Assembly: GCF_900091995.1 (NCBI RefSeq)
Contig: NZ_FMDK01000330.1
Location: forward strand, 1 to 35,155
Origin: Streptomyces sp. MnatMP-M17
GTDB lineage: Bacteria; Actinomycetota; Actinomycetes; Streptomycetales; Streptomycetaceae
DNA: 35,155 nucleotides
Direction of reading: 5' to 3'
The notes under the pieces were generated by a model. It saw only the letters and a program-made list of their open reading frames with translations, did no database searches and was not told where the DNA came from. Each line of letters begins with the position of its first letter. Positions within the stretch are counted from its first letter, which is position 1. Positions 16,220 to 24,546 of this stretch are shown here, in pieces. The position numbers and the translations under genes are program-made.

Positions 16220-17315
16220 GAGGCCGGCGTTCGGGAGCGGGCGGGAGGGGGACTCCGGGGCCGTTCGGTGAGTCCTGGTACCAGTACGCCGTGGTGCTCA
16301 GATCGTCCTGGCGTTCGAACAGGCCGTGGTCCCATGCGCCGATCTGCTGCAGTGTCACCTTCAACCGCTCTTCGAAGTAGACCGGGTCCGGCAGGTGCCA
16401 GCGGTAGAGGCCGTGCATGGGCGGCATATGTGTCGCGAAGGGCGACGCCTTCGTGGTGTCGCGCGCCGAGTGGTGGGGGTAGCCGGAGTACGGGGCACTG
16501 AAGGTGAGCACCGTGGGTTCCGGGTCGTTGCGCAGTTCGTCCTGGAACGCCCACGCGCCGCCGGCGTAGTCCTCCAGACCCGTGCTGCACAGCGTCGGCA
16601 GCTCCTCGTCGTCGTCCACGAAGAACTTGACCTCTCCTTCGCCCCACCAGTACCGCTGCAGCGAGGCCAGAGCGATGTACGTGCCGACGTAGGTCCCGCG
16701 GCCCCGTACTCCGTCGAGCACGACATGGTCCGTTCCCAGGGGCGTGGACCCGTTCGAGCGGCGCCACTGCGCGTGGAAGTAGCCGGTGTCCGCGCCGATC
16801 TCGTCGCCCGTGGTGTAGTCCACCTGGTAGAAGACGTGCGGCAGATCGCCGCCGTGCTCGCTCTCCAATGTGAGCCGTGCGTGGGTGCGGAAGGGCATGG
16901 GGAAGTACGCGTTCATGCCGCCTGTGGGCGCGACGACGATGGGGACGGACGTCACCAGAGCGCGGGTGGCGAACCCGTTGCAGAAGAAGTCGCCCAGTGG
17001 CACTTCGACGGCGGGCACCTCGGAGCCTTCCCAATAGGCGCGCAGCACGAGGTCGCGGAGGACGAACGGTCCGCCCTCGGGCGTCCGGTCGGCGACCGTG
17101 ATCCAGATGTGCCGGATGACGCCCGGCCCGTCGATCTCCGCGAGGGTGAGGGACTCACCCGCGGGCAGGGGCAGGTAGGCCGCCCCCTTGCGGCCGGGTC
17201 CGAGCGCCGATGCCGCCCGGCCCGCGCCGCCTGCCGCGCCGGTGGGGTTCTCGGCGTTGATGGACCGGCTGCGAACGCCCCTGTTCGGGCTCAGGGCACT
17301 CCAGTTGGTGAACAC
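16215..17315 (-). CDS. DUF2961 / GH172-family protein
   Basis: This is a 366-residue DUF2961 protein; the family is now classed as GH172. Characterised members act on alpha-D-fructofuranosides and difructose dianhydride I, or on D-arabinofuranosides. The start is GTG 17315 (MFTNWSALSPNRG) with a GAGGAG site. Visible motifs are IRHIWITV, FVLRDLVLRAYWEGS, LGDFFCNGF, PTGGMNAYFPMPF and YFHAQWR. The conserved acidic pair I take as catalytic is in WWGEGEVKFFVDD (Glu226 or Glu228) and CSTGLEDYAGG (Glu248). There is no signal peptide, so it should act on imported sugar. It ends the first unit after the second permease gene. With GH32 and fructokinase in the cluster an alpha-fructoside substrate fits better than arabinan. 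A degraded copy exists at 8470-9319. Confidence 0.88.
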   Translation of the reverse strand: MFTNWSALSPNRGVRSRSINAENPTGAAGGAGRAASALGPGRKGAAYLPLPAGESLTLAEIDGPGVIRHIWITVADRTPEGGPFVLRDLVLRAYWEGSEVPAVEVPLGDFFCNGFATRALVTSVPIVVAPTGGMNAYFPMPFRTHARLTLESEHGGDLPHVFYQVDYTTGDEIGADTGYFHAQWRRSNGSTPLGTDHVVLDGVRGRGTYVGTYIALASLQRYWWGEGEVKFFVDDDEELPTLCSTGLEDYAGGAWAFQDELRNDPEPTVLTFSAPYSGYPHHSARDTTKASPFATHMPPMHGLYRWHLPDPVYFEERLKVTLQQIGAWDHGLFERQDDLSTTAYWYQDSPNGPGVPLPPAPERRPR

Positions 17316-17375
17316 GTATGCTCCTCGGGCTGTACGGGGGCGCGTACGCGACGGTGGACGACCGCGTACGCGCGC

Positions 17376-18281
17376 TCATTTGACGGCTCCTGCGGTGACA
17401 CCCCGGCTGAGGGTCCGCTGGAACACCAGGAAGAAGACGAGCGTGGGCAGAAGGGAGAGCAACGACCCGGCATTGAGGACGGTGATGTCGATCGAGTGCT
17501 GACCACGGAGCGTGGCCAGGGCGATCGGTACGGTCTGTGCCGAGGGGTCGTTGAGCAGGATGAGGGGAAGGTAGAACTCGTTCCACGTCCAGATGAAGAA
17601 GAACACGACGAGGACGGAGAGCGTCGGCCGCAGGATGGGGAAGACGACCTGCCGGAGGATCTGCCACCGGGACGCGCCGTCGAGCACGGCCGCTTCGAGC
17701 AGCTCCTTGGGGAGGGTGGTCATGACACTGGCGAGCAGGTAGGTGCCGAACGCGGCCTGCAACACGGTGAAGACGATCACCACGGACCAGACGCTGTTGA
17801 GCAGCCCCGTGTTCTCCGCGCCGTAGAACAGCGGATAGATGAGTGCCTCCTGCGGCACCATCGTGGCGAGGAGAAGCACGGCGAGGATCGCACCGCTGCA
17901 TCGCACCTTGCCGATGCCGATGGCGTAGGCGCTGATGAGGGACAGTGCGGCGCCCAGGAAGGCGACGGTCCCGGAGATGAGCACCGAGTTCACCAGTGCG
18001 CGGGGGAAGTCGACGAGCGACAGATAGCGGGAGAACGCGTCCGCCGTGAACGCGGTCGGCCAGGAGAGGGGTCCGTGCGTCGAGTAGTCCGTGCTGGTCC
18101 TGAAGGCGTTGAGGACCAGGAGCAGAAACGGTGCGAGCATGACCGCGGCGACGGCGAGGGTGATCAGGAGTACGAGCCACCGCAGCGGATGGCGCCCCCG
18201 TCGGCCCCGTCCGGCGGGTGGGGCAGCGGGGCGGGGCGGGACCGGCACGACCCTGGGTGCCGGCGGGGTTTCGGCCTTCAT
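17376..18281 (-). CDS. CUT1 ABC sugar permease, MalG type (first unit)
   Basis: This is a 301-residue permease. A proline- and arginine-rich cytoplasmic N-terminus precedes about six membrane segments, starting with WLVLLITLAVAAVMLAPFLL. The EAA loop is LLEAAVLDGASRWQILRQVV and is followed by FFFIWTWNEFYLPLILLNDP, as expected of MalG-like subunits. The C-terminus ends LSRGVTAGAVK. The start ATG 18281 lies 1 nt after the TGA of the MalF-type gene, so the two are tightly coupled. DUF2961 follows 60 bp downstream in the same direction. Confidence 0.95.
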   Translation of the reverse strand: MKAETPPAPRVVPVPPRPAAPPAGRGRRGRHPLRWLVLLITLAVAAVMLAPFLLLVLNAFRTSTDYSTHGPLSWPTAFTADAFSRYLSLVDFPRALVNSVLISGTVAFLGAALSLISAYAIGIGKVRCSGAILAVLLLATMVPQEALIYPLFYGAENTGLLNSVWSVVIVFTVLQAAFGTYLLASVMTTLPKELLEAAVLDGASRWQILRQVVFPILRPTLSVLVVFFFIWTWNEFYLPLILLNDPSAQTVPIALATLRGQHSIDITVLNAGSLLSLLPTLVFFLVFQRTLSRGVTAGAVK

Positions 18282-18282
18282 G

Positions 18283-19215
18283 TCAGCCCTCCTGCCGTGC
18301 GGAGCGGCGCTGCCACACGATGAGCAGGGCGGCGATGACGAAGATGACCAGGGACATGAAGGTCGCGATCGCCGCGCCGTAGCCGACGCGGGACAGCTCG
18401 AAGAAATTGCGGTAGGCGTAGTAGGACGGCACGACAGTCGAGTTCTCGGGACCGCCGCCGGTGAGGATGAGGATGGGGGCGAACACCTTCAGCGCACCCA
18501 CCGTCGCGGTGAGGACCACGAAGAAGACCTCGGGACGGATCTGGGGCACCGTGATCGCGCGGAACCGCCGCAGCCAGCCGGCTCCGTCCAGCTCGGCGGC
18601 CTCGTAGAGTTCGGGATCCACCCGCTGCAGCGCGGCCATGAAGACCACCACGGGGTAGCCGATCTGGAGCCAGACGAGCATGAGCATCACCGAGTACAGC
18701 GCCAGGTGGGGATCGCCGAGCCAGTCGGGCCCGGACGTGATGCCGATCGAGCGGAGATAGGTGTTGATCGAGCCCTGGCGCGGGTCGAGGATCGTGCTCC
18801 AGATGAAGCCGGCGACCGCGATCGGCAGGATCTGCGGCAGGTAGTACGTCGCGCGCAGGAAGCTTGCGGCCCGGTTGCCGAAGGTCTTGCCGATGTAGTC
18901 GAAGAGCACTGCCGCCAGGACGATGCCGATCAGGGTCGGGACCACGACGATGGCGACGATCATGAACAGGGAGTTCCGGAATGAGTGCCAGAAGTTCGCG
19001 TCGTGCATCAGGTCCAGATAGTTGCCGAAGCCGTACCAGTGCTTCGGCGCCAGGCCTCCCTTCCACTGGTAGAAGCTGAGAACGACGTTCATCACGAACG
19101 GTGCGGCGACGACGATGGCGAAGCCGACGGCGATCGGAACCAGGTAGAGCCAGTACGAGCCGGGCCTGCTGCGCTTTCTCCCGGGCAGACGCCGGTCGGG
19201 GATCAGTGCGGACAT
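18283..19215 (-). CDS. CUT1 ABC sugar permease, MalF type (first unit)
   Basis: This is a 310-residue permease starting at ATG 19215 (MSALIPDRRLPG); an ORF extension to 19269 is rejected because AGAGAG precedes this ATG. About six membrane segments are seen, beginning YWLYLVPIAVGFAIVVAAPF. The EAA loop is ELYEAAELDGAGWLRRFRAI. The motif ILTGGGPENSTVVPSYYAY near the end is typical of MalF. The binding-protein gene ends 64 bp upstream and the MalG-type gene begins 1 nt after the stop. Both permeases need an ATPase encoded elsewhere. Confidence 0.95.
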   Translation of the reverse strand: MSALIPDRRLPGRKRSRPGSYWLYLVPIAVGFAIVVAAPFVMNVVLSFYQWKGGLAPKHWYGFGNYLDLMHDANFWHSFRNSLFMIVAIVVVPTLIGIVLAAVLFDYIGKTFGNRAASFLRATYYLPQILPIAVAGFIWSTILDPRQGSINTYLRSIGITSGPDWLGDPHLALYSVMLMLVWLQIGYPVVVFMAALQRVDPELYEAAELDGAGWLRRFRAITVPQIRPEVFFVVLTATVGALKVFAPILILTGGGPENSTVVPSYYAYRNFFELSRVGYGAAIATFMSLVIFVIAALLIVWQRRSARQEG

Positions 19216-19278
19216 GGGGTCTCTCTTCTGCGGGGGACGTGCCGAGGGCGGGCTGCGCGGTCTCGGCACGTCCGGCGT

Positions 19279-20595
19279 CTACTGCGCGGTGGCGGTCTTC
19301 TTGCCGTCGTCGTAGAACTTCTGCAAGGCCGCCAGATACTCGTCCGCCGTCTCGCTCTTGTTGGACATGGCCTGCATGTGGTTCTGCATGAAGTCGAGGA
19401 AGCCGGGCACCGGGTAGTCGGGGTAGAACGACATGGCGTTCCGGTCGACCAGGCCGTCGAACTGCTCCGTGTAGCGGCGGGTCACCGTGTCCTTGATGGC
19501 CGAGGAATCACCCGCCAGCGGCAGCCCGCCCTGGTCGCCGATGTGGTTCTGGACCTCGGCGCTCAGCGTGATGTCGATCCAGTCGTACGCGAGGTCCTTG
19601 TCCTTCGATTTCGCTGGTACGCCCCACAGATGGCCGGAGGAGCCCATGACCTGCTCGGCGCCCGGCAGTGTGAAGTACCCCCATGAGAAGCCCGCGTCCT
19701 TGCGGATACGGGAGAACTGGCTCTGGTTCCACATGAGCATGGCGGAGTCGCCGCGGAGGAAGTTGACGATGGCCTGCTCGTAGGAGAGGCCGCCGAGCTT
19801 GTCACCGACGTACCCCTTGTCGATCCAGTCCTGGAACGTCCGTGTCCCTTCCTTCCAGGGGCCGGACCGGAAGTTCACGTCGCCCTTGAGGAACATGAAG
19901 TCGTCGACCTGCTGCCGGGATGCCGAGGCGGAGACCAGCGAGTACCACAACCACAGCTGGTTGAAGCCCTGGCTGGTGTTGGCGGAACTGGAGATCGGGA
20001 CGTGGCCCGCGGCCTTCAGCTTGTCCATGCCGGCTTCGAACTGGGCCAGCGTCGTCGGCGGCTTCGTGATGCCGGCGTCCGCGAACATCTTCTTGTTGTA
20101 GTAGAAGGTCACGTATTCGCCGACGTCCGGGACGCCGTACCAGTCACCGGACCCGGCCAGCCCGTTCCGGTCGTACTTGGCGAACGCGGCCATCGCGCCC
20201 GTCACCTTCTTGTCCCAGCCCCGTGCCTTCGCCTCGTCGGTCAGCGGTTGCAACAGCCCCTGGCTGGTGAGCTGACCGCCGTCCGCGTTGCCCTTGTTGA
20301 ACTCGATCACGTCAGGGACGTCGTTTCCGGACAGTGTGATCTTCGCGTTCTGGCGCATCGCGTCAAAACTCGTCGTCTGGAACTTCACCGTCACCCCGGG
20401 GTGACGCTTCTTGAAGATCGCCACCGCTTTCTGCCAGCCCTGGGCCTGCGCCGAGGCCTGGTCCTCGTACTGGAGGATCGTGAATGTCCCGTCGGACTTC
20501 GCACCGGTGCCGCCGCCGCAAGCGGCGACGGTCAGGGCGATGGTGGTGCAGAGACAGGCGCCGAGGCAGCGCCGTGCCGTGGTTCGAGCTCTCAT
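19279..20595 (-). CDS. Sugar ABC transporter binding lipoprotein (first unit)
   Basis: This is a 438-residue CUT1 binding protein. Its N-terminus MRARTTARRCLGACLCTTIA is followed by the lipobox LTVAAC, giving a membrane-anchored lipoprotein. Features are the N-terminal fold TFTILQYEDQASAQAQGWQK, the motif HPGVTVKFQTTSF, and AMLMWNQSQFSRI in the middle. It starts at ATG 20595 with a GAGGGAG site. It is clearly different in sequence from the binding protein at 12752-14101, so the two transporters probably take different sugars. The LacI gene lies 127 bp upstream in the same direction. Confidence 0.94.
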   Translation of the reverse strand: MRARTTARRCLGACLCTTIALTVAACGGGTGAKSDGTFTILQYEDQASAQAQGWQKAVAIFKKRHPGVTVKFQTTSFDAMRQNAKITLSGNDVPDVIEFNKGNADGGQLTSQGLLQPLTDEAKARGWDKKVTGAMAAFAKYDRNGLAGSGDWYGVPDVGEYVTFYYNKKMFADAGITKPPTTLAQFEAGMDKLKAAGHVPISSSANTSQGFNQLWLWYSLVSASASRQQVDDFMFLKGDVNFRSGPWKEGTRTFQDWIDKGYVGDKLGGLSYEQAIVNFLRGDSAMLMWNQSQFSRIRKDAGFSWGYFTLPGAEQVMGSSGHLWGVPAKSKDKDLAYDWIDITLSAEVQNHIGDQGGLPLAGDSSAIKDTVTRRYTEQFDGLVDRNAMSFYPDYPVPGFLDFMQNHMQAMSNKSETADEYLAALQKFYDDGKKTATAQ

Positions 20596-20654
20596 GTGGA
20601 AGCTCCCTCTCGACTCGTCATTGAACGGGGGTGCTGATGTCGGCCTGCCGTCAT

Positions 20655-20676
20655 CCGGGCGGGCTTCGCCCTCCGG
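20655..20676 (-). terminator. Hairpin between LacI gene and transporter operon
   Basis: CCGG at 20655-20658 and 20673-20676 enclose the stem GGGC-TTC-GCCC (20661-20671). It lies between the LacI stop (20723) and the binding-protein start (20595) and may separate their transcripts. There is no T-run, so the call is weak. Confidence 0.3.
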
Positions 20677-20722
20677 AGGAACCGGCGGAGGAGGTGATGG
20701 GTGCGCCGCCGGGTGGGTGGGA

Positions 20723-21793
20723 TCAGACGGCGCGAGGTGCTTGGCGTGCCGCTAACGCCGTGTGTGTCCCGGCACGAGGGGCCGCGACCGAGTCCCGGAT
20801 GACCAAGGGGCAGGAGACGAAGTGGCCGGTCGGGCCGCCGCCCCCGTCTCCCCGCAGCCGGGCGATCGCCTTTTCGGCCGCGCACACGCCCATCTGGTAG
20901 TGCGGAAGTTGGACGGTCGTCAGGCCCGGGAACAGGTTCTCGGCGAAATTCTGCTGGTTGTCGAAGCCCACGACGGACAGGTCCCTCGGGATCTCGAGTC
21001 CGAGTTCGGCCGCCGCCTGGTAGAAGCCGAGTGCGAGCCGGTCGGAGAAGCAGAAGACCGCGGTGGGCCGGTCACTGCGGCGCAGGAGCCTGCGAGCGGG
21101 TTCCCGGGCGGCGGATGCGTTCGGCTCGGACGCCTCCACGACGAGCGACTCGTCCAGTGGCACTCCCGCCTCCACCAGCGCCTTCTCGTAGCCCTCGCGG
21201 CGCAGCGACTCAGCGATCGCGAAAGCCGGTGCGGTGAGGTTGCAGAAGGCGATCCGGCGGTGTCCGGCGGCGGTGAGCTGGAGGGTCGCCGCTCTTGCGC
21301 CGGCCGTCTCGTCGGGTACGACCCAGTCGGCGTTCCCTTCCCGCGGCCGACCGCCCAGGATCACCTGGGGCACCGGCCGGGGGAGCAGCGGGAGATCGAC
21401 CTCGCGGTGGTAGTCGACGGCCATGATCAGCCCCTCGACACTGCGTTGCAGCAGGGACCGGACCGCCGGCTCCTCCATGTCCGGATTGCCGGCCGTGTCG
21501 ACGAGAAGGAGGACGTACCCCTCACGCCAGGCAGTGGACTGGGCGCCGGCCAGCATCTGCCCCGAGAAGGGAACGCTCGCGACTCCGTCGGACAGCAGGC
21601 CCAGAGTACGGGTCTGCCGCGTTCGCAGTCCCCTCGCGGCGAGGTTGGGCAGGTATCCGAGGTCTTCGGTCGCCTGCCGGATGCGTGCGGCGGTTTCGGC
21701 GCTCACGCGTCCTTCGTGCTGATCGTTGAGCACGAGGGAGACGGCCGAGATCGAGACGCCACAGCGAGCGGCGATGTCCCGCATCGTCACCAT
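20723..21793 (-). CDS. LacI-family transcriptional regulator (first unit)
   Basis: This is a 356-residue LacI repressor. It starts at ATG 21793 right after GGGAGGTGACAC. The helix-turn-helix VTMRDIAARCGVSISAVSLV is at the extreme N-terminus, with hinge DLGYLPNLAARGLRTRQ and effector domain TLGLLSDGVASVPFSGQMLA, RPTAVFCFSDRLALGFYQAA and DLSVVGFDNQQNFAENLFPG. Its own upstream region carries a perfect 16-bp palindrome, so autoregulation is likely. It is related to the LacI protein at 7377-8414 (shared VGFDNQ, LTTV-LPHYQ), but the two candidate operators differ. It lies between the fructokinase gene and the transporter genes and probably controls both. Confidence 0.95.
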   Translation of the reverse strand: MVTMRDIAARCGVSISAVSLVLNDQHEGRVSAETAARIRQATEDLGYLPNLAARGLRTRQTRTLGLLSDGVASVPFSGQMLAGAQSTAWREGYVLLLVDTAGNPDMEEPAVRSLLQRSVEGLIMAVDYHREVDLPLLPRPVPQVILGGRPREGNADWVVPDETAGARAATLQLTAAGHRRIAFCNLTAPAFAIAESLRREGYEKALVEAGVPLDESLVVEASEPNASAAREPARRLLRRSDRPTAVFCFSDRLALGFYQAAAELGLEIPRDLSVVGFDNQQNFAENLFPGLTTVQLPHYQMGVCAAEKAIARLRGDGGGGPTGHFVSCPLVIRDSVAAPRAGTHTALAARQAPRAV

Positions 21794-21841
21794 GTGTCAC
21801 CTCCCGCAGGTCGGCCGATCAAGCGACTCCGACAATAAGAA

Positions 21842-21857
21842 CGTCAAACGTTTGACG
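21842..21857. promoter_or_regulatory. LacI operator, 16-bp perfect palindrome
   Basis: CGTCAAACGTTTGACG is a perfect palindrome with a central CG step, the usual form of a LacI-family operator. It is 49 bp upstream of the LacI start at 21793, so the regulator probably controls its own promoter. Confidence 0.75.
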
Positions 21858-21876
21858 GAAGGGTAGAGTCATCACC

Positions 21877-21928
21877 TTTTTCGCGGGCGAGTCCGGTACG
21901 TATTTTTGCGGGCAAGTCCGATACGTAC
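21877..21928. repeat. Two tandem 26-bp near-identical repeats
   Basis: The units at 21877-21902 and 21903-21928 share TTTTT, GCGGGC, AGTCCG and TACGTA and differ by one indel and two substitutions. They sit between the fructokinase stop (21942) and the LacI operator. They may be an additional regulator site or a simple duplication in the LacI promoter region. Confidence 0.65.
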
Positions 21929-21941
21929 TCGTCGTCGCCGG

Positions 21942-22904
21942 TCAGTCATCGTCAGCGGTCGCTGGCTGCACCAGCTGCTGCCGCCACGGAGGGTTGGGGC
22001 CGGTGACCGAGCAGGTCAGGGCTGCGACCCGAGCGGCGAACCGGCAGGCTTCCGCGACATCGTCGAGCCTGAGACCGGCCAGCCGCCCGCCGAGGAGTCC
22101 GCGGGCGCCGAGGTGGTGGAGCAGCCCGGCGGTGAAGGAGTCTCCCGCGCCGACCGTATCGACAACCGGTGTGGTCACCGCCGGCAGCTGTAGCCGTTCA
22201 CCGTCGAGGGAGGCCAGGGCACCGTCGGCGCCGCGCGTGATCACCACGAGCCGGGCCCCGGCGGCGTGCCAGATGTCGCATGCCTGCTGAGGCCGGGTGT
22301 CCGGCAGCAGCAGCGTCAGGTCATCCTCGCTGAGCCGCAGGATGTCGGCGAGAGCGCACCAGCGGGTGAGCCGCTCCTGGTAGACCTGAGGGTCTACCAG
22401 GAGCGGTCGGACGTTGGGGTCGATGCTGACAGTGGCGTGCGATGAGGCCGCCGCGAGGAATTCCTCGACCACCGCCGCGCCGGGCGCCCGGACCAGGGCC
22501 AGGGAACCGGTGTGCACACAGGCGGTGTCGGACAGGTCCACTGCGGCCAGTTCTTGCGGGGTCCACTGCCAGTCGGCCGTGTTCTGCGCGTGGAACGAGT
22601 ACACGGCCTGGCCCCTGGCGTCCAGCTCTGCCACGGCCAGGGTGCTGGGTTCGGCGGCGGCTATGGCGCACGACAGGTCCACGCCGGACGCTTCCAGATG
22701 AGCCCGGAACAGGCGGCCGAAGACATCGTCGGAGAGCCGTGAGAGAAAGCGGGCCGGGGTGCCGAGGCGGGCCAGGGCGACCGCCGTGTTCGCGGGCCCG
22801 CCGCCGGGCAGCACCCGTAGCAGGAGTTCGCCGAAGGTATCTGGAAGTTCGGTGAAGGCGTCGGCGACGCACTCTCCCAGGACAGTGATCTGATGCGGGC
22901 TCAT
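21942..22904 (-). CDS. PfkB-family sugar kinase, probable fructokinase
   Basis: This is a 320-residue ribokinase-type kinase. The N-terminal signature is GGGPANTAVALARLGTPARF and the C-terminal signature is DTVGAGDSFTAGLLHHLGAR, with the catalytic aspartate in GAGDS. The start is ATG 22904. Family members phosphorylate fructose, ribose, adenosine or deoxygluconates. The GH32 gene 143 bp upstream on the same strand releases fructose, so fructokinase is the natural reading, giving fructose 6-phosphate for glycolysis. It would be cytoplasmic. No lid or substrate-contact residues allow the sugar to be fixed from the sequence. Confidence 0.9.
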   Translation of the reverse strand: MSPHQITVLGECVADAFTELPDTFGELLLRVLPGGGPANTAVALARLGTPARFLSRLSDDVFGRLFRAHLEASGVDLSCAIAAAEPSTLAVAELDARGQAVYSFHAQNTADWQWTPQELAAVDLSDTACVHTGSLALVRAPGAAVVEEFLAAASSHATVSIDPNVRPLLVDPQVYQERLTRWCALADILRLSEDDLTLLLPDTRPQQACDIWHAAGARLVVITRGADGALASLDGERLQLPAVTTPVVDTVGAGDSFTAGLLHHLGARGLLGGRLAGLRLDDVAEACRFAARVAALTCSVTGPNPPWRQQLVQPATADDD

Positions 22905-23047
22905 GGACTGATCTTCTTTCGGAAGGTACGGGTGAAGAGGGCGCTTCGCGGCCGTGGCGCTGACCAGCCGCGGGCACGGCGGCGATACCGGACGTCACCG
23001 ATGCCGAGGGATCACGCCGGAGATGTCCCGCCGAAGCCGCTGTGCCC

Positions 23048-24502
23048 TTAGGAGTCGGTGTGCCCTCGGGCTACGGGTGTCAGGTCCCATGCTCCGAGCG
23101 TGTACGCGGCGGAGCCGACGTCCGTGGCACCCATCTGCACACGCCAGGGGACGTCGCCGACGGGGTAGAAGCGTACAGTGAGTGTGCGGCCAGCCGCGGT
23201 GAAGATCTCCGCGACCGAGTGGTCGAGCAGGATCCGCAAGGTCGCGGTGTGCCCCTCGGCCGGGAGGCGGCTGGAGCCGCGCTTCGCACGGGGGTCGAGG
23301 GAGGCGTGGTCGCGGTCGACGACCAGCTCGCCGGTGACCGGATGGTGGACGATGTCGAGGTACTCGGTGCCATCCGCTGAGGTGAGCAGCCGGAGGCGTC
23401 CACCGCGCCCCAGGGTCACCGTCAGGTCGGTGGCCCGAGCCACTTCACCGAGGTTCATCGGCTGCTCTCCGGTCACCTTGCAGGCCGCGGCGATACGGCG
23501 TTCGCCACGCAGGGCGAGTAGCTCGCGGGCCGGCCGCTGAACCAGCTCACCGTCCGCGCCCGGTGACAGTTCGCGGGGCAGGGACAGCATCCCCGCCCAG
23601 CCGGCCTCGTCGGTCCACATGCTGGGTGCGCCGACGCGTTCCTCGTCCCGGGCCTCCCAGATCCAGGCCCACATCAGCCAGCGTCCGTCGGGGGCGCGCA
23701 GCAGGGAGGGGGCGTAGAAGTCGGGCCCGTGGTCGAGCAGCCCGGGGGCTGCGGCTCGGAACACGCCGTTCCTTTCCCGGCCCGGCCAGTAGATCGCGCA
23801 GCTCGCCCCCTCCTGCGGGTCCCAGGCGCTGGCGAGGACGGCGCTGGTGCCGTCGGGGAAGGCGGCGTACTGGGCGCACTCCCAGCCTTCTTCGGTGTTC
23901 CGGCCGCCGGGAAGGGGATGGGGCGGGCGTGCCAGGAAGACGCCCTTGTGGGACCAGTGGTCGAGGTCCTCGGAGGTGTATTCCACGGCTGCGCCGGGTC
24001 CGTCGTCCAGGGCAGCGCCGACCAGCATGCGCCAGCGGTCGCTGTCCCTCCATACGTACGGGTCGCGGAACATCGTCGTACCGTCGGGCGCTTCCGGGAC
24101 CAGGAGCCGGCCGCGTTTCGTGAAGGTCGTGCCGCCGTCGTGGGAGACCGCGGAGGTCACGGGCTGATGCCAGCGGTCCGGGTGGCGCGCGGAGTAGAAG
24201 GCGGTGAGGCGGCCGTCGTGGGAGACCGCGTTGCCCGACCAGATCCCGCCCTCGTCGTCGCTGCCCGGTGTGGGGGCGAGGGCCACCGGCATGAGCTCCC
24301 AGTGGATGAGGTCCGGGCTGCGGTAGTGGCCCCAGTGCATGTCGGCGTGGCGGGCGCTGTGCGGGTTGTACTGGAAGTAGACGTGGTAATGGCCGTCGTG
24401 GAAGACCAGGCCGTTGGGGTCGTTGATCCAGTGTGCCGGCGGCCGGAGGTGGACTGCCGGAAAGTGAGTGTCAAGCTCCGGCGCCGCCTGGCTCTCAGCC
24501 AT
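23048..24502 (-). CDS. GH32 beta-fructosidase (sucrose or fructan hydrolase)
   Basis: This is a 484-residue GH32 enzyme with all three family motifs: nucleophile WINDPNG (Asp28), FRDPYVW (Asp147) and the acid/base WECAQYA (Glu208). A C-terminal beta-sandwich follows, with LRILLDHSVAEIFTAAGRTL. It lacks a signal peptide, so it cleaves terminal fructose from imported sucrose or short fructo-oligosaccharides inside the cell. The start is ATG 24502 with a weak ribosome site. The fructokinase gene is downstream on the same strand. Upstream, on the opposite strand, is a decayed permease pair. It belongs to the classic invertase/levanase branch and is clearly different from the GH32-like protein at 14098-15576. 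Confidence 0.95.
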   Translation of the reverse strand: MAESQAAPELDTHFPAVHLRPPAHWINDPNGLVFHDGHYHVYFQYNPHSARHADMHWGHYRSPDLIHWELMPVALAPTPGSDDEGGIWSGNAVSHDGRLTAFYSARHPDRWHQPVTSAVSHDGGTTFTKRGRLLVPEAPDGTTMFRDPYVWRDSDRWRMLVGAALDDGPGAAVEYTSEDLDHWSHKGVFLARPPHPLPGGRNTEEGWECAQYAAFPDGTSAVLASAWDPQEGASCAIYWPGRERNGVFRAAAPGLLDHGPDFYAPSLLRAPDGRWLMWAWIWEARDEERVGAPSMWTDEAGWAGMLSLPRELSPGADGELVQRPARELLALRGERRIAAACKVTGEQPMNLGEVARATDLTVTLGRGGRLRLLTSADGTEYLDIVHHPVTGELVVDRDHASLDPRAKRGSSRLPAEGHTATLRILLDHSVAEIFTAAGRTLTVRFYPVGDVPWRVQMGATDVGSAAYTLGAWDLTPVARGHTDS

Positions 24503-24546
24503 GGGTGCGCTCGTCGTAGCGGCGGCGGACGGCCGCGGCCTGCTCG

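Noticed and set aside
16326-18323. 665-codon plus-strand open frame over DUF2961 and permease genes
   Set aside because: Antisense of well-recognised genes; low-complexity composition rich in Glu, Gly, Val and Asp.
22935-22975. GAAG...CTTC near the fructokinase start as a LacI half-site pair
   Set aside because: The arms are only 4 bp and the core does not match either palindrome found in the cluster.
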